This document shows, piece after piece, positions 1 through 9,361 of a stretch of 34,193 nucleotides of DNA; position 1 is the stretch's first letter; each line of letters opens with the position of its first letter. The stretch is from assembly GCA_020425635.1 (NCBI GenBank), contig JAGQRJ010000237.1, forward strand, positions 1-34,193, given 5' to 3'. Position numbers and translations under genes: made by a program. Under the pieces are notes generated by a model. That model was given only the letters and a program-made list of their open reading frames with translations. It was not told the DNA's origin and made no database searches. The stretch is from Planctomycetota bacterium (GTDB lineage: Bacteria > Planctomycetota > J058).

Positions 1-468
1 CAGGCGGCGGGGCAGCGCGTCGTCGCCGCCGCCGCCGCCGCGATCGAGCGCCAGCTGCCCCAGGACGGCTTGCCCGCGGCGTTGGCCGCGGCGCTCGAGC
101 ACCCGCGCTGGGACGACGTCGCCGCGCGTTGCCTCACCTGCGGCAACTGCACCCTCGTGTGCCCCACGTGCTTCTGCACCGACGTCGAGGACACGAGCGA
201 CCTCAGCGGCCAGGTCGCCGAACGCTGGCGCCGCTGGGACACGTGCTTCTCCCTCGACTTCAGCGCGCTGCACGGGGGGAGCGTGCGGGCGTCGGGGCGC
301 TCCCGCTACCGGCAGTGGCTCACGCACAAGCTCTCCACCTGGCACGATCAATTCGGAACCTCGGGCTGCGTGGGCTGCGGGCGCTGCATCGCCTGGTGCC
401 CCGTGGGGATCGACATCACGGTCGAGGCCGCCGAGCTGAGGAAGGACCCTGGGCATGCGCACCCTTGA
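1..468 (+). CDS. hydB: [NiFe]-hydrogenase beta subunit, 4Fe-4S ferredoxin-like (5' partial)
   Basis: The reading frame is open from base 1, so the N-terminus lies outside the window; 155 codons plus the stop are visible. Two ferredoxin-type [4Fe-4S] motifs of the form C-x2-C-x2-C-x3-C are seen: [16 protein letters not shown] and [12 protein letters not shown]. The first carries the CPTCFC extension usual in beta subunits of cytoplasmic sulfhydrogenase-type (group 3b) [NiFe]-hydrogenases. In that family beta relays electrons between the catalytic dimer and the flavin subunit. The order beta, gamma, delta, alpha downstream matches hydBGDA (also called hyhBGSL) of archaeal and bacterial group 3b enzymes, with one extra gene inserted. 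Its stop codon overlaps the next start at 455, implying translational coupling. The family assignment is firm; the substrate (NADP versus NAD) is inferred. Confidence 0.85.
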   Translation, partial: QAAGQRVVAAAAAAIERQLPQDGLPAALAAALEHPRWDDVAARCLTCGNCTLVCPTCFCTDVEDTSDLSGQVAERWRRWDTCFSLDFSALHGGSVRASGRSRYRQWLTHKLSTWHDQFGTSGCVGCGRCIAWCPVGIDITVEAAELRKDPGHAHP

Positions 469-922
469 ACAGGAGCTCGAGCAGCTCCCCTTCACCCAGG
501 GCCTGCGCCCTGAGCACCGGGCCTTGATCGCGGGCTGCGCGAAGAACCGCGCGTTCCGCGAGGGGAGCTACGTGTTTCGCACGGGCGACCCGGCGGACAC
601 CTTCTACCTGCTGCGCACGGGCCGGGTGGCGCTCGAGGTCTACGGACCCACCCGTGGGGCGCTCACCGTCCAGACCCTGGGGCCCGGGGACATCCTCGGC
701 TGGTCCTGGCTGTTCGAGCCCTACGTCACCTCCTTCGACGCGCGGGTGGTCTCGGACACGCGCACCGTGGCCTTCGACGGCGCCTGCCTGCGGCGCAAGG
801 CAGAGGAGGACCACGAGCTCGGCTATCAGCTCATGCGCGGCATGGCCCAGGTGTTCACCGACCGGCTCGAGGCCACGCGCATGCAGCTGCTCGACGTCTA
901 CGGCGACCATGCCCAGCGCTGA
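455..922 (+). CDS. Cyclic nucleotide-binding domain protein inside the hydrogenase operon
   Basis: A 155-residue protein made almost entirely of one cyclic-nucleotide-binding (CAP effector-type) beta roll. Visible landmarks are [20 protein letters not shown] near residues 31-50, the GRVALEVYG strand, and [13 protein letters not shown] around residues 75-87. The C-terminal helix (about 110-150) would correspond to the dimer helix of Crp/Fnr proteins, but no helix-turn-helix follows, so it is unlikely to bind DNA itself. Start ATG 455 overlaps the end of hydB by 14 bases and its stop overlaps the start of hydG by 14 bases, so it is translated as an integral operon member. It may be a small regulatory or assembly partner of the hydrogenase that responds to a nucleotide; that role is inference. 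A usable Shine-Dalgarno (AGGAAGG) lies upstream. Confidence 0.8.
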   Translation: MRTLEQELEQLPFTQGLRPEHRALIAGCAKNRAFREGSYVFRTGDPADTFYLLRTGRVALEVYGPTRGALTVQTLGPGDILGWSWLFEPYVTSFDARVVSDTRTVAFDGACLRRKAEEDHELGYQLMRGMAQVFTDRLEATRMQLLDVYGDHAQR

Positions 923-1745
923 CGGCCAGGCCTGCGCGCTCGTCCCGCGGGCGGCGACGGTCGGTCGCGTGTGGCAGGAGACCCATGACACCTGGTCCCT
1001 GGAGCTCGAAGACACCGACGCCCCGCAGGCGCAGCCCGGGCAGTTCAACATGCTCTACGCCTTTGGCGTGGGCGAGGTGCCGATCTCCTTCTCGGGGGAC
1101 CTCTCGGACCCGACGCGCCCGCTCCACACGATCCGGGCGGTCGGCGCCGTGACCCGCGCCCTGTGCGCGCTGACCCCCGGGAGCAGCCTCGGCGTGCGCG
1201 GGCCCTTCGGCGTCGGCTGGCCGCTCGACGCGGCCCGGGGGGGCGACGTGGTCGTCCTCGCCGGTGGAATCGGGCTCGCGCCCCTGCGGCCCCTGCTCTA
1301 CGCGGCCCTCGCCTCCCGCGGCGACTTCGGGCGCGTGGTCCTGCTCTACGGCAGCCGCACCCCCGCGGACCTGCTCTACCCCGCCGAGCTCGACGCTTGG
1401 CGCGCGGCGTCCGAGCTCGAGGTCTTCGTGACCGTCGACGCCGCGAGCCCCGAGTGGCGGGGCGACGTAGGCGTGGTCACGAACCTCGTGGCCAAGGCGG
1501 GGCTCGACCCCACCCGGACCACGGCCTTCAGCTGCGGACCCGAGATCATGATGACCTTCTGCGCCCGACGCTTGCAGACCCTGGGGGTCCCCGACACGAA
1601 GGTTCACGTCTCGCTCGAGCGCAACATGAAGTGCGCCCTCGGCTGGTGCGGGCGCTGCCAGCTCGGGAGCGAGCTGGTGTGCCGCGACGGCCCGGTCTTG
1701 CCCTTCGCGCAGGCGGCGCCCTTGATGGCGACCCGGGAGCTGTAG
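909..1745 (+). CDS. hydG: [NiFe]-hydrogenase gamma subunit, FAD/NAD(P)-binding reductase
   Basis: A 278-residue ferredoxin-NADP reductase-like protein. The N-terminal beta-barrel binds FAD ([15 protein letters not shown] around residues 74-88). A Rossmann-type nucleotide-binding part follows, with [18 protein letters not shown] (about residues 115-132), [13 protein letters not shown] and the CGPEIMM motif. The C-terminus carries a [2Fe-2S] site, C-x4-C-x2-C-x7-C, in [17 protein letters not shown]. This is the diaphorase-type subunit that exchanges hydride with NAD(P)H in group 3b hydrogenases. ATG 909 was chosen because it overlaps the preceding gene by 14 bases and gives the normal family length; longer in-frame starts upstream would lie inside the CNBD gene. 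The next gene starts one base after the stop codon. Confidence 0.88.
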   Translation: MPSADGQACALVPRAATVGRVWQETHDTWSLELEDTDAPQAQPGQFNMLYAFGVGEVPISFSGDLSDPTRPLHTIRAVGAVTRALCALTPGSSLGVRGPFGVGWPLDAARGGDVVVLAGGIGLAPLRPLLYAALASRGDFGRVVLLYGSRTPADLLYPAELDAWRAASELEVFVTVDAASPEWRGDVGVVTNLVAKAGLDPTRTTAFSCGPEIMMTFCARRLQTLGVPDTKVHVSLERNMKCALGWCGRCQLGSELVCRDGPVLPFAQAAPLMATREL

Positions 1746-1746
1746 C

Positions 1747-2514
1747 GTGAGCGATCGACCCAAGCTCGCCGTGTGGAAGTTCGCCTCCTGCGACGGTTGC
1801 CAGCTGAGCGTGCTCGACACCGAGGAGCTGCTGCTGCTCGCCGAGCGCGTCGAGATCAGCCACTTCCTCGAGGTCACCCGCGCCGTGGTCGCGGGGCCCT
1901 ACGACATTTCGATCGTCGAGGGCTCGGTGACCACGGCCCACGACGCCGAGCGGATCCGGGAGATCCGCGCGAGCTCGCGCGCGCTGATCACGGTGGGCGC
2001 TTGCGCCACCGCCGGGGGGATCCAGGCCCTGCGGAACTTCGGCGACGTCGAGGAATACCGGCGCGTGGTCTACGCCCGCCCCGACTGGATCGAGACGCTG
2101 GCGACCTCGACCGCGATCGCCGAGCACGTGACGGTCGACTACGAGCTCCGCGGTTGCCCGGTCACCACCCGCCAGCTCGAGGAGGTCCTCGGCGCCTTCC
2201 TCGCTGGCCGGCGGCCGGCGATCCCCGCCTACAGCGCCTGCGTGCCGTGCAAGCGTCAGGGGACCGTGTGCGTGACCGTCGCCCACGGGACCCCGTGCTT
2301 GGGGCCGATCACCCAGGCCGGCTGCGGCACGATCTGCCCGAAGTACACCCGCGGGTGCTACGGCTGCTTCGGGCCGAGCGAGTCGCCCAACACCGCGGCG
2401 CTCGCCGCGCAGGCCCAGGAGCTCGGCGTCGAGCGCCCCGAGCTGGTGCGCTTGCTGCGCAGCTTCAACGCCGACGCCGAGGCCTTCCGCGAGGAGAGCA
2501 AACGCCATGAGTGA
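1747..2514 (+). CDS. hydD: [NiFe]-hydrogenase delta (small) subunit
   Basis: A 255-residue small subunit with GTG start immediately after hydG. The N-terminus has the proximal-cluster motif FASCDGCQL (C15-x2-C18). It is followed by [11 protein letters not shown] (C87) and GCPVTT, which complete the proximal [4Fe-4S] site. A Cys-rich C-terminal half ([36 protein letters not shown]) provides ligands for further clusters, as in three-cluster group 3 small subunits. There is no Tat signal peptide, so the enzyme is cytoplasmic. It passes electrons from the NiFe site to the beta/gamma module. The 8-base overlap with the large-subunit gene suggests coupled, equimolar translation. Confidence 0.92.
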   Translation: MSDRPKLAVWKFASCDGCQLSVLDTEELLLLAERVEISHFLEVTRAVVAGPYDISIVEGSVTTAHDAERIREIRASSRALITVGACATAGGIQALRNFGDVEEYRRVVYARPDWIETLATSTAIAEHVTVDYELRGCPVTTRQLEEVLGAFLAGRRPAIPAYSACVPCKRQGTVCVTVAHGTPCLGPITQAGCGTICPKYTRGCYGCFGPSESPNTAALAAQAQELGVERPELVRLLRSFNADAEAFREESKRHE

Positions 2515-3817
2515 GCCAGAGCCCGAGGTCAAGACGATCCACGTCGAGGCCTTGGCCCGGGTCGAGGGCGAAGGCGCCCTGCGCGTGCGCCTGCGGGGCG
2601 ACAAGGTCGAGGACGTGCAGCTCGAGATCTACGAGCCGCCGCGCTTCTTCGAGGCGCTGCTCGCCGGGCGCTCCTGGCTCGAGGCGCCAGACATCACCGC
2701 TCGGATCTGCGGGATCTGCCCCGTCGCGTACCAAATGAGCGCGGTCCACGCGCTGGAGCAGGTCGCGGGGGTCGAGGTCGACGGCCAGCTCGGCGCCCTG
2801 CGCCGCCTGCTCTACTGCGGCGAGTGGATCGAGAGCCACGCGCTGCACGTGTTCATGCTCCACGCGCCGGACTTCTTCGGCTGCGCCGACGCGATCGAGC
2901 TCGCCAAGACCCAGCGCGTGTGGGTCGAGAAGGGGCTGCGGATCCGCCGCGCCGGCAACGCGATCCTCGCCCTCCTCGGTGGCCGCGCGATCCACCCGAT
3001 CAACGTGCGCGTGGGCGGGTTCTACCGCACCCCGACCCGGGCCGAGCTCGAGCCCCTGGTGCCCCAGCTCACGGGGGCGCGCGACGAGGCGCTGGAGTCG
3101 CTCGAGTGGCTGAGCGGGCTCGACTTCCCCGAGGTCGAGGGCGACTGGGAGCTCGTGGCGCTGGTGCACCCGGACGAGTACCCCATGATCCGCGGTCGCC
3201 TGGGGTCGACCCACGGCCTCGACCTCCACGTCGACGACTTCGAGGAGCACCTGATCGAGGCCCACGTCGAGCACTCGACCGCGCTGCATGCGACCCTCGC
3301 CGGGCGCGGGCCCTACCTCACCGGCCCGCTGGCCCGCTTCGCGCTCAACCACGAGCGCCTGGGGCCCCTCGCCGCCGACGCGGCCCGGCGCGCGGGGCTC
3401 CGCGGGCCGACGCGCAACCCCTTCCGCAGCATCCTCGTGCGCATGGTCGAGGTCGTGCAAGCCCTCGACGACGCCCTCGGGGTGATCGCGGGCTACGTCC
3501 AGCCTCCGCGACCGCACCTCGACCCGGCGCCGCGCGCAGGGATCGGACGCGCCGCGACCGAGGCTCCGCGAGGCACCCTGCTCCACCGCTACGAGCTCGA
3601 CGCCGCGGGGACGATCCTCACGGCGCGGATCATGCCCCCGACCTCGCAGAACCAACCCTCGATCGAGGCCGACCTGGTCCGGGTGGTGGAGGCCTTCGCT
3701 GGGGAGCTGGACGACGCGGCCCTGACCTGGCGCTGCGAGCAGGCGGTGCGCAACCACGACCCCTGCATCTCCTGCGCCACGCACTTCCTGAAGCTCGAGC
3801 TCGAGCGCCTCCCGTGA
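2507..3817 (+). CDS. hydA: [NiFe]-hydrogenase alpha (large, catalytic) subunit
   Basis: A 436-residue large subunit. Both pairs of NiFe cysteines are present: the N-terminal L1 motif [13 protein letters not shown] (C68, C71) and the C-terminal L2 motif DPCISCATH (C420, C423, H426). Ten residues follow His426, as expected for a precursor cleaved after that His by a hydrogenase-specific endopeptidase, and a protease gene starts at the stop codon of this one. Length and the cytoplasmic setting fit group 3b bidirectional NADP-linked hydrogenases. These enzymes evolve H2 to dispose of reductant or oxidise it to make NAD(P)H, and some also reduce sulfur. The direction in vivo cannot be read from the sequence. 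Confidence 0.95.
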   Translation: MSEPEPEVKTIHVEALARVEGEGALRVRLRGDKVEDVQLEIYEPPRFFEALLAGRSWLEAPDITARICGICPVAYQMSAVHALEQVAGVEVDGQLGALRRLLYCGEWIESHALHVFMLHAPDFFGCADAIELAKTQRVWVEKGLRIRRAGNAILALLGGRAIHPINVRVGGFYRTPTRAELEPLVPQLTGARDEALESLEWLSGLDFPEVEGDWELVALVHPDEYPMIRGRLGSTHGLDLHVDDFEEHLIEAHVEHSTALHATLAGRGPYLTGPLARFALNHERLGPLAADAARRAGLRGPTRNPFRSILVRMVEVVQALDDALGVIAGYVQPPRPHLDPAPRAGIGRAATEAPRGTLLHRYELDAAGTILTARIMPPTSQNQPSIEADLVRVVEAFAGELDDAALTWRCEQAVRNHDPCISCATHFLKLELERLP

Positions 3818-4266
3818 GCCACGCCCTGGTGATCGCCGCCGGCAACGCCGACCGAGGCGACGACGGGGCGGGGCCAGCGGTGGCGGAGCTGCTGCGCTCC
3901 CCAGAGGTCGCCGCTGAGCTGCTCGTGCCCCGGGTGCTCCCCCCGGACCTGCACGCGAGCTGGACCTCGGCGAGCCGCGTGGTGATCGTCGACGCCGTCC
4001 GCTCCGGGGCGAGGCCGGGGACCGTGCACCGCCTCGACGCGCGGGCGGCGCCGCTGCCCGCAGCGCTGCAGAGCCTCTCGACCCACGGGGTGGGCCTCGC
4101 GCGGGCGGTCGAGCTGGCGCGGGTCCTCGACGCGCTCCCCGCGGAGCTCACGGTGTTCGGGATCGAGGCCGAGGCCTGCGAGCTGGGCCAGCCCCTGAGC
4201 CCCGCGGTGGCCCGAGCCGTGCACGAGGTCGCCGACGCCGTCCGCCGTCAGCTGGAGCGCGCCTAG
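3814..4266 (+). CDS. Hydrogenase maturation protease (C-terminal endopeptidase)
   Basis: A 150-residue HycI/HyaD-like protein whose GTG start overlaps the stop of hydA by four bases. The family signature is seen as [11 protein letters not shown] (residues 10-20). D16, D60 (VIVDAVRSG) and H91 (STHGVGL) sit where the HybD-type nickel-sensing ligands are expected, and FGIEAE occurs near residue 122. These proteases recognise nickel in the large-subunit precursor and remove its C-terminal tail, closing the active site. Position directly behind hydA indicates it is the dedicated protease for this enzyme. Confidence 0.88.
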   Translation: MSHALVIAAGNADRGDDGAGPAVAELLRSPEVAAELLVPRVLPPDLHASWTSASRVVIVDAVRSGARPGTVHRLDARAAPLPAALQSLSTHGVGLARAVELARVLDALPAELTVFGIEAEACELGQPLSPAVARAVHEVADAVRRQLERA

Positions 4267-4269
4267 CCC

Positions 4270-4545
4270 GTGCACGACCGCTCCTTGACCCTCGGCCTCT
4301 TGCGACAGATCCAGCGCCTCGCCGAGCAGCACGGCGGCGGGCGGGTGCGCGGCGCCACGGTTCGCCTCGGCGCCCTGAGTCAGATCTCCCCCGCGCACTT
4401 CCGCGAGCACTTCGAGCTCGAGTCGGCCGGGTCCTGGGCCGAAGGCGTCGCGCTCACGATCGAGGTCGACGACGACGAGCGCTCACCCCAGGCCCTCGGG
4501 GTGTGGCTGGTGGGGATCGACCTCGAGCAAAGCCAGGGCGGCTGA
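4270..4545 (+). CDS. hypA: HypA-like nickel chaperone lacking the zinc domain
   Basis: A 91-residue protein with GTG start three bases after the protease gene. It begins Met-His-Asp, keeping the N-terminal Met-His needed for Ni binding in HypA. It then follows the HypA fold: helix with LTLGLLRQIQRLAEQ, strand RVRGATVRLGALSQIS, PAHFREHFELESAGSWAEGVALTIE, and a final strand WLVGIDLEQ. The usual zinc loop with two CxxC pairs is missing and replaced by about ten residues (DDDERSPQAL); there is no cysteine at all. HypA is normally about 113-115 residues, so the protein is about 22-24 short, close to the size of the missing loop. Its neighbours make a role in hydrogenase nickel insertion likely, but without zinc the usual structural core is absent. 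Confidence 0.72.
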   Translation: MHDRSLTLGLLRQIQRLAEQHGGGRVRGATVRLGALSQISPAHFREHFELESAGSWAEGVALTIEVDDDERSPQALGVWLVGIDLEQSQGG

Positions 4546-4561
4546 GTCGGAGCTGGGACCC

Positions 4562-4602
4562 AGCCCGCAAAGCTCACCGCGACGTGGTGAGCTTCGCGGG
4601 CT
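4562..4602. terminator. Bidirectional terminator between hypA and hypE
   Basis: A 17-base arm at 4562-4578 pairs with 4586-4602 around a 7-base loop. One A-C mismatch on the plus strand becomes a G-U wobble in the minus-strand transcript. It lies between the convergent hydrogenase and hyp operons and reaches the hypE stop codon. There is no long T-run, as is common for terminators of GC-rich genomes. Confidence 0.7.
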
Positions 4603-5644
4603 AGCAGATCCGCGGGAGTTGCTCGCCGCTGAGCATGTCGAGCAGGCGCGAGCTGCCGAACCCGGTGTCGAGCTCGACGAGCCCAGGGCGGGCCGAGGAG
4701 ACCACGCCGATCGCCGTGGCCCCCGCGCTCACCGGGTGCTTGCGCAGCACCTCGAGCGCGCGCTCGGCCTGAGCCGCGGGGAGGAAGCACACGAAGCGGC
4801 CCTCGTTGGCCACCTGCAGCGGGTCGAGCCCGAGTAGCTCGCAGGCCCCCTGCACGTCTTCTTCGACCGGGATCTGCGCGCCGTCGAGCGCGCAGCCGAG
4901 CCCCGCAGCCTGCGCGACCTCGACCAGCGCGCTCGCCAGCCCCCCGCGAGTCAAGTCGCGCAGGCAGTGGACCTCGAGCCCGGCCTCGAGCAGGGCGAGC
5001 ACCGGGGCGTGGACCGGCGCGCTGTCGCTCTCGATCGTGGTCTCGAACTCCAGGCCCTCGCGCGTCGCCATGATCGCGATCCCGTGGCGCCCGAGGTCGC
5101 CGCTGAGCAGGATCGCGTCGCCGGCGCGCACCGTCTGGGGACCGATCGCGGCGCCGTGCTCGACCACCCCGACCCCCGAGGTCGTGAGGTAGAGCCCGTG
5201 CCCGCGCCCGCGGTCGACGACCTTGGTGTCGCCGGTCACCAGGGCGACCCCTGCCGCCGCGGCCGCCGCGCCCATGGAGGCCACGACCCGGCGCAGGGTG
5301 CTCAGCGGGAGCCCCTCCTCGAGCACGAAGGCCGCGCTCAGCCAGCGCGGGCGCGCGCCGCACATGGCCAGGTCGTTGACCGTGCCGTGCACCGCCAGGC
5401 TGCCGATGTCGCCTCCAGGAAAGATCAGCGGGTCGACCACGTAGGCGTCGGTGCTGAAGGCCAGGCGCGCGCCGCCAGCGCTCAGGAGCGCGCCGTCGTG
5501 GCGCGCCTCGAGCTCGGGCGAGCGCAGCGCGGGGAGGAACAGCTCCTCGAACAGCTGCTGGCTCAGCCGCCCGCCGCCGCCGTGGGCGAGGAGCACGCGC
5601 TCGCTCGAGGCGGGGAGCGGGCAGCTCGCCCCGAGCTCGCTCAC
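4601..5644 (-). CDS. hypE: Hydrogenase maturation factor HypE
   Basis: A 347-residue AIR-synthase-family protein that dehydrates an S-carboxamide on its C-terminal cysteine to thiocyanate, the donor of the cyanide ligands of the NiFe site. The protein ends in the diagnostic Pro-Arg-Ile-Cys. The N-terminus has the Gly-rich [19 protein letters not shown], followed by [19 protein letters not shown] and the ATP-binding [12 protein letters not shown]. The GTG start at 5644 overlaps the hypD stop by four bases and gives the normal length; upstream in-frame sequence is hypD in another frame. Last gene of the hypFCDE operon. Confidence 0.95.
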   Translation of the reverse strand: MSELGASCPLPASSERVLLAHGGGGRLSQQLFEELFLPALRSPELEARHDGALLSAGGARLAFSTDAYVVDPLIFPGGDIGSLAVHGTVNDLAMCGARPRWLSAAFVLEEGLPLSTLRRVVASMGAAAAAAGVALVTGDTKVVDRGRGHGLYLTTSGVGVVEHGAAIGPQTVRAGDAILLSGDLGRHGIAIMATREGLEFETTIESDSAPVHAPVLALLEAGLEVHCLRDLTRGGLASALVEVAQAAGLGCALDGAQIPVEEDVQGACELLGLDPLQVANEGRFVCFLPAAQAERALEVLRKHPVSAGATAIGVVSSARPGLVELDTGFGSSRLLDMLSGEQLPRIC

Positions 5645-6741
5645 GGGCGCGCTCCCTGGGGCGCCCGGTAGCGGTAGTAGGCCGCGCAGGCCCCCTCCGA
5701 GGAGACCATCGGGGCCCCGAGGGGGGTGGTCGGGGTGCAGCGCGTGCCGAAGGCGGGGCACTCGGCGGGCTTCTTGAGCCCCCGCAAGACCTCGCCGGCT
5801 ATGCACTCGCTCGGCGCAGGCTCGGCCGACTCCACGGCGCCGAAGCGCGCGCAGGCGTCGAAGGCCGCGAACTCGGCGCGCAGCCCGAGGCCGCTCCGCG
5901 GGATCTCACCGACGCCACGCCAACGACGGGGCACGACCTCGAACACCCGCCGCACCAGGTCCTGCGCCGAGCGGTTCCCGCGGGGCTCGACCACCCGCGC
6001 GTACTGGTTCTCGACCTCGGCGCGCCCCTCCTCGAGCTGGCGCAGGCAGAGGTAGATCCCCTGCAGCAGGTCGAGGGGCTCGAAGCCGGTGACCACGATC
6101 GGCACCCGATAGCGCGCCGCGAGGGGCGCGTACTCCTCCGTGCCCATCACCGTGCACACATGCCCCGCCGCGAGGAAGCCCTGCACCCGGTTGTGCTCGC
6201 CGCCCAGGATCGCCTCCATCGCCGGCGGCACGAGGACGTGCGAGACGATCAGCGTGAGGTTTCGGATCCCCCGCGCCTGCGCCTGGAGCACGGCCAGGGC
6301 GTGCGCGGGGGCCGTGGTCTCGAAGCCGACCGCGAAGAACACCACCTCGCGCTCCGGGTGCGCCGCGGCGAGCTCGACCGCGTCGAGGGGCGAGTAGAGC
6401 ACCCGCACGTCGGCGCCGGCGGCCTTGGCCTGGCGCAGGTCACCGCGCGTGCCCGGCACGCGGAGCATGTCGCCGTAGGAGCAGAGGATCACGCCCTCGC
6501 GGCCGGCGACCTCGAGGGCCTGGTCGATCTGGGCGACCGGCGTCACGCACACCGGACAGCCCGGGCCGTGGATCAGCTCGACCTCGGCGGGCAAGAGCGC
6601 GTCGAGGCCGTAGCGCACGATCGAGTGCGTCTGGCCCCCGCACACCTCCATCAAGGTCCAGGGCCGCGTCACCCGCTCCCGGATCGCCTCGACGAAGCGC
6701 TTCGCGGCGACGGGGTCGCGGTATTCGCTGAGGTATTTCAT
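5641..6741 (-). CDS. hypD: Hydrogenase maturation factor HypD
   Basis: A 366-residue iron-sulfur protein that with HypC forms the scaffold on which the Fe(CN)2CO group is built. Conserved HypD motifs are visible: [11 protein letters not shown] (about residues 30-40), [12 protein letters not shown] (about 59-70), [26 protein letters not shown], and the C-terminal cysteines for the [4Fe-4S] cluster. ATG 6741 gives the usual N-terminus [10 protein letters not shown]; it overlaps the hypC stop. It overlaps hypE by four bases at its 3' end. Confidence 0.95.
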   Translation of the reverse strand: MKYLSEYRDPVAAKRFVEAIRERVTRPWTLMEVCGGQTHSIVRYGLDALLPAEVELIHGPGCPVCVTPVAQIDQALEVAGREGVILCSYGDMLRVPGTRGDLRQAKAAGADVRVLYSPLDAVELAAAHPEREVVFFAVGFETTAPAHALAVLQAQARGIRNLTLIVSHVLVPPAMEAILGGEHNRVQGFLAAGHVCTVMGTEEYAPLAARYRVPIVVTGFEPLDLLQGIYLCLRQLEEGRAEVENQYARVVEPRGNRSAQDLVRRVFEVVPRRWRGVGEIPRSGLGLRAEFAAFDACARFGAVESAEPAPSECIAGEVLRGLKKPAECPAFGTRCTPTTPLGAPMVSSEGACAAYYRYRAPQGARP

Positions 6742-7001
6742 GGGCCGGGCGCCTCTGGCTGGGTCGCGTCGAGCTCGCCGAGCTCGGCCAGGGTCTCGAA
6801 GACCCTGGCCGCCTCGGCCGCGTCGATCCGCGCGATCGCGAGGCCCACGTGCACGAGCACGAACTCGCCGACCGCTGCCTGGGGGACGCAGGCCAGGCTG
6901 ACCTCGCGCACCACGCCGCCGAAGCGGACCCGCGCGCGTCGCTCGAGCTCGCTCGAGCCCTCGAACACCTCGAGCACCTCGCCTGGAACCGCCAAGCACA
7001 T
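6738..7001 (-). CDS. hypC: Hydrogenase maturation chaperone HypC
   Basis: An 87-residue HypC/HypG-family protein. It begins MCLAVPGEV with the essential Cys2 that binds iron and contacts HypD and the large-subunit precursor. Next comes the beta-barrel part [19 protein letters not shown] and [17 protein letters not shown] very good ribosome-binding site (GGGAGGAG) lies 7-9 bases before the ATG. It begins two bases after hypF and overlaps hypD by four bases. Confidence 0.95.
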   Translation of the reverse strand: MCLAVPGEVLEVFEGSSELERRARVRFGGVVREVSLACVPQAAVGEFVLVHVGLAIARIDAAEAARVFETLAELGELDATQPEAPGP

Positions 7002-7003
7002 GC

Positions 7004-9283
7004 TTACTCTCCTCCCAGCGTCCGCGCCGCGCCGAGCAGCTGCCCAAAGGCCAGCCCGCCGTCGTTGGGCGGAACGGCCTGCGGCCAATGAACCTCGAAC
7101 CCGCGCGCCCCGAGCCGGGCTACGGCGCCCTCCAGCAGCAGTCGGTTCTGAAAGCACCCGCCGCCCAAGACGACGGGGAGCTGCTCCCGCTCCGCCACCC
7201 GCAGGATCCCCTCGATCAGCCCGGCGTGGAAGCGCGCCGCCAGGGCACCTGGGGAGCTCCCGCGCGCCAGCTCGCTGAGCAGCTCGCGCAGCGCCTCGTC
7301 CCAGCGCAGCAGCGCCGCGCCAGCGGGCGCTTCCAGGGTGAAGGGGAGGGGGGCTGCGGCCTCCAGGGTCGCCTCGGCCGCGAACTGCAGACGCATGGCC
7401 ACCTCGCCCTCGAAGCTCGCGCGGGCTCCAAGCCCGAGCAGCGCCGCGACCCCGTCGAAGAGCCGGCCCACGCTCGAGGTCCAAGGGCTGCGGACCTCGC
7501 GCGCCAGCATGCGCAGGAGCACCCGCCGCTCGGCCTCGCCGAAGCTCGCCTCGAGCCACCCACGCGGGGGCTCCAGCCCCGCGGCGTGCAGCAGCCCGAG
7601 GGCGCTCCTCCGCGGGTCGCGGGCGGCGGCGTCGCCGCCGGCGAGGCGAAAACGCTGCAGGTGCGCGACCCGTCGAACCGTGCGCGCCTCGACGCGCAAG
7701 AACTCCCCGCCCCACACCGTGCCGTCGTGTCCCCAGCCGGCGCCGTCCCAGGCCACACCGAGGAAGGGGGGCTCGAGTCCGTGCTCGCCCGCCGCTGCCA
7801 GCACGTGCGCCTCGTGGTGTTGGACCCCGATCCGCGGGAGTTCGCCGCTCACGCAGGCTCGAGCGGTGCGGTAGTCGGGGTGCAGGTCGCAGGCGACGGC
7901 CCGGGGCGCGGGTCCGTCCGCGAGCAGCGCGTCGCGGGTGGCGAGGTAGCGGGCCCAGGCCGCGCCGCCGTCGAGGTCTCCCAGGTGCGGGCTGAGGCGC
8001 ACCCCGGCGCTGGAGCTCCGCGCGAGCGTGACCTTCTGCTGGCCGCCGGCGGCCAGCAGCGGGGGGAGCGCGAGGTCCGACCGCAGCGGGCGTGGCACGT
8101 AGCCTCGGGCCCGACGCAGGAGCTGGGTCCTGCCGCACACGACCTGCGCCACCGAGTCGTCGACGGCGTGGGCGATCGGTCGGTCGTGGCGCAGGAGCAG
8201 GTCGACCCCGGGGCCGAGCTGCGCGCGCGCCTCCGCGTCGTCGATCACGATCGGCGCGCCCGAGAGGTTGCCACTCGTGACCACGAGGGGGCCGCCGAAG
8301 TCGTCGAGCAGCAAGGCGTGCAACGCCGTGGTGGGGAGCAGAACCCCGAGGTAGGGGCTGTTCGGCGCGACCTCCGCGCACACGGCGCCGGCCCGTCCGC
8401 GGACGAGCACGATCGGCGCCTCGGGACTCGCGAGCAGGGTCGCCTCCGCCTCCGAGGGGTTGGCCACGGCCCGTGCAGCGGCGAGGTCGGCGACCATGAC
8501 CGCGAGGGGCTTCGCGGGGCGACGCTTCAGCGCCCGCAGGGCACACACGGCCGCCGCGCAGCGGGCGTCGGCGAGGAGCTGGTACCCCCCCAGGCCCTTG
8601 AGCGCGACGCGGCCGCCCTGGGCCAGGACCTCGACCGCGCGGCGCAGGGCGGCGTCGCCCTCGACCTCCAGCCCAGCGGGGTCCTCGGCGATCAGCCGCG
8701 GACCGCACGCGGCGCAGCCGGTCGCCTGGGCGTGGAAGCGCCGGTCCCCGGGGTCTCGATACTCGGCTCGACAGGCTGCGCAGAGCGGGAACCGAGCGAG
8801 GGTGGTGTGCGCCCGATCGTAGGGCGCCCCGGTCGCGATCGAGTAGCGCGGACCGCACTCCGCGCAGGCGACGAAGGGGTAGCGCGCTCGGCGGTCGGTC
8901 GGGTCGCGCGCCTCGGCGAGGCAGGCCGAGCAGGTCGCGAGGTCGGCCTGGAGCGCGGGCTCCGCCCCGGGGCCGCGCTCGCTCGCCTCGATCGCGAACC
9001 CGACCTCCCCGCGTGGAGCGATTTGGGTGCGCGTCAGCCCCAGGAGCGCCGCGCCCCCGGGCAGCGCCTGGGGCAGCTCGCGGAGGAATGCCTCGATCGA
9101 TCCCGGCGGCCCTTCGAGCTCGAGGCGTGCGCCGCTCGCCGTGTTCTGCACCCAGCCCCCCAGCCCGCGGCGGTTGGCGAGGCGATAGACGGCGGGGCGG
9201 AATCCCACCCCCTGCACGGTGCCCGTCACGAGCACCGCTTCACGGACCCGCGCTTCGAATTGGGTAGCCTTGGTGCCCGACAT
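7004..9283 (-). CDS. hypF: Carbamoyltransferase HypF
   Basis: A 759-residue carbamoyltransferase that uses carbamoyl phosphate and ATP to load HypE for cyanide synthesis. The domain order is classical. An acylphosphatase-like domain contains [18 protein letters not shown] near residues 20-36. Two zinc-finger repeats follow ([33 protein letters not shown]), then a YrdC-like nucleotide-binding domain with [13 protein letters not shown] and NLSGAPIV. The C-terminal Kae1-like domain carries [10 protein letters not shown] and [13 protein letters not shown] 9283 was preferred because AGGGA stands at proper spacing; a GTG at 9307 would add eight residues. First gene of the hypFCDE operon. Confidence 0.95.
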   Translation of the reverse strand: MSGTKATQFEARVREAVLVTGTVQGVGFRPAVYRLANRRGLGGWVQNTASGARLELEGPPGSIEAFLRELPQALPGGAALLGLTRTQIAPRGEVGFAIEASERGPGAEPALQADLATCSACLAEARDPTDRRARYPFVACAECGPRYSIATGAPYDRAHTTLARFPLCAACRAEYRDPGDRRFHAQATGCAACGPRLIAEDPAGLEVEGDAALRRAVEVLAQGGRVALKGLGGYQLLADARCAAAVCALRALKRRPAKPLAVMVADLAAARAVANPSEAEATLLASPEAPIVLVRGRAGAVCAEVAPNSPYLGVLLPTTALHALLLDDFGGPLVVTSGNLSGAPIVIDDAEARAQLGPGVDLLLRHDRPIAHAVDDSVAQVVCGRTQLLRRARGYVPRPLRSDLALPPLLAAGGQQKVTLARSSSAGVRLSPHLGDLDGGAAWARYLATRDALLADGPAPRAVACDLHPDYRTARACVSGELPRIGVQHHEAHVLAAAGEHGLEPPFLGVAWDGAGWGHDGTVWGGEFLRVEARTVRRVAHLQRFRLAGGDAAARDPRRSALGLLHAAGLEPPRGWLEASFGEAERRVLLRMLAREVRSPWTSSVGRLFDGVAALLGLGARASFEGEVAMRLQFAAEATLEAAAPLPFTLEAPAGAALLRWDEALRELLSELARGSSPGALAARFHAGLIEGILRVAEREQLPVVLGGGCFQNRLLLEGAVARLGARGFEVHWPQAVPPNDGGLAFGQLLGAARTLGGE

Positions 9284-9323
9284 GAACTCGATCCCTGCAA
9301 ACGCCACGCCCGGCTTTGCGTGG

Positions 9324-9340
9324 CTGGCAACCGATTTGCA
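9324..9340 (+). promoter_or_regulatory. Putative sigma-54 promoter (-24/-12)
   Basis: CTGGCAACCGATTTGCA matches the sigma-54 consensus at 11 of 14 informative positions, with perfect TGGCA and TTGCA blocks and the obligatory ten-base GG-to-GC spacing. Transcription would start near 9351, just ahead of a GGAGG ribosome-binding site at 9352-9356 and the GTG at 9362. An NtrC-family activator with the sigma-54 contact motif is encoded 2.8 kb downstream, so the call fits its setting. Confidence 0.6.
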
Positions 9341-9361
9341 GCTAGCTCCGCGGAGGCGTTC

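Noticed and set aside
9296-9312. Possible sigma-54 promoter on the minus strand for hypF
   Set aside because: GG-N10-GC is present but three consensus positions differ and the predicted start would leave almost no leader before the ATG at 9283.
7088-9361. Very long plus-strand open frame opposite hypF
   Set aside because: It is the antisense shadow of hypF in high-GC DNA; only the part from 9362 resembles a protein family.
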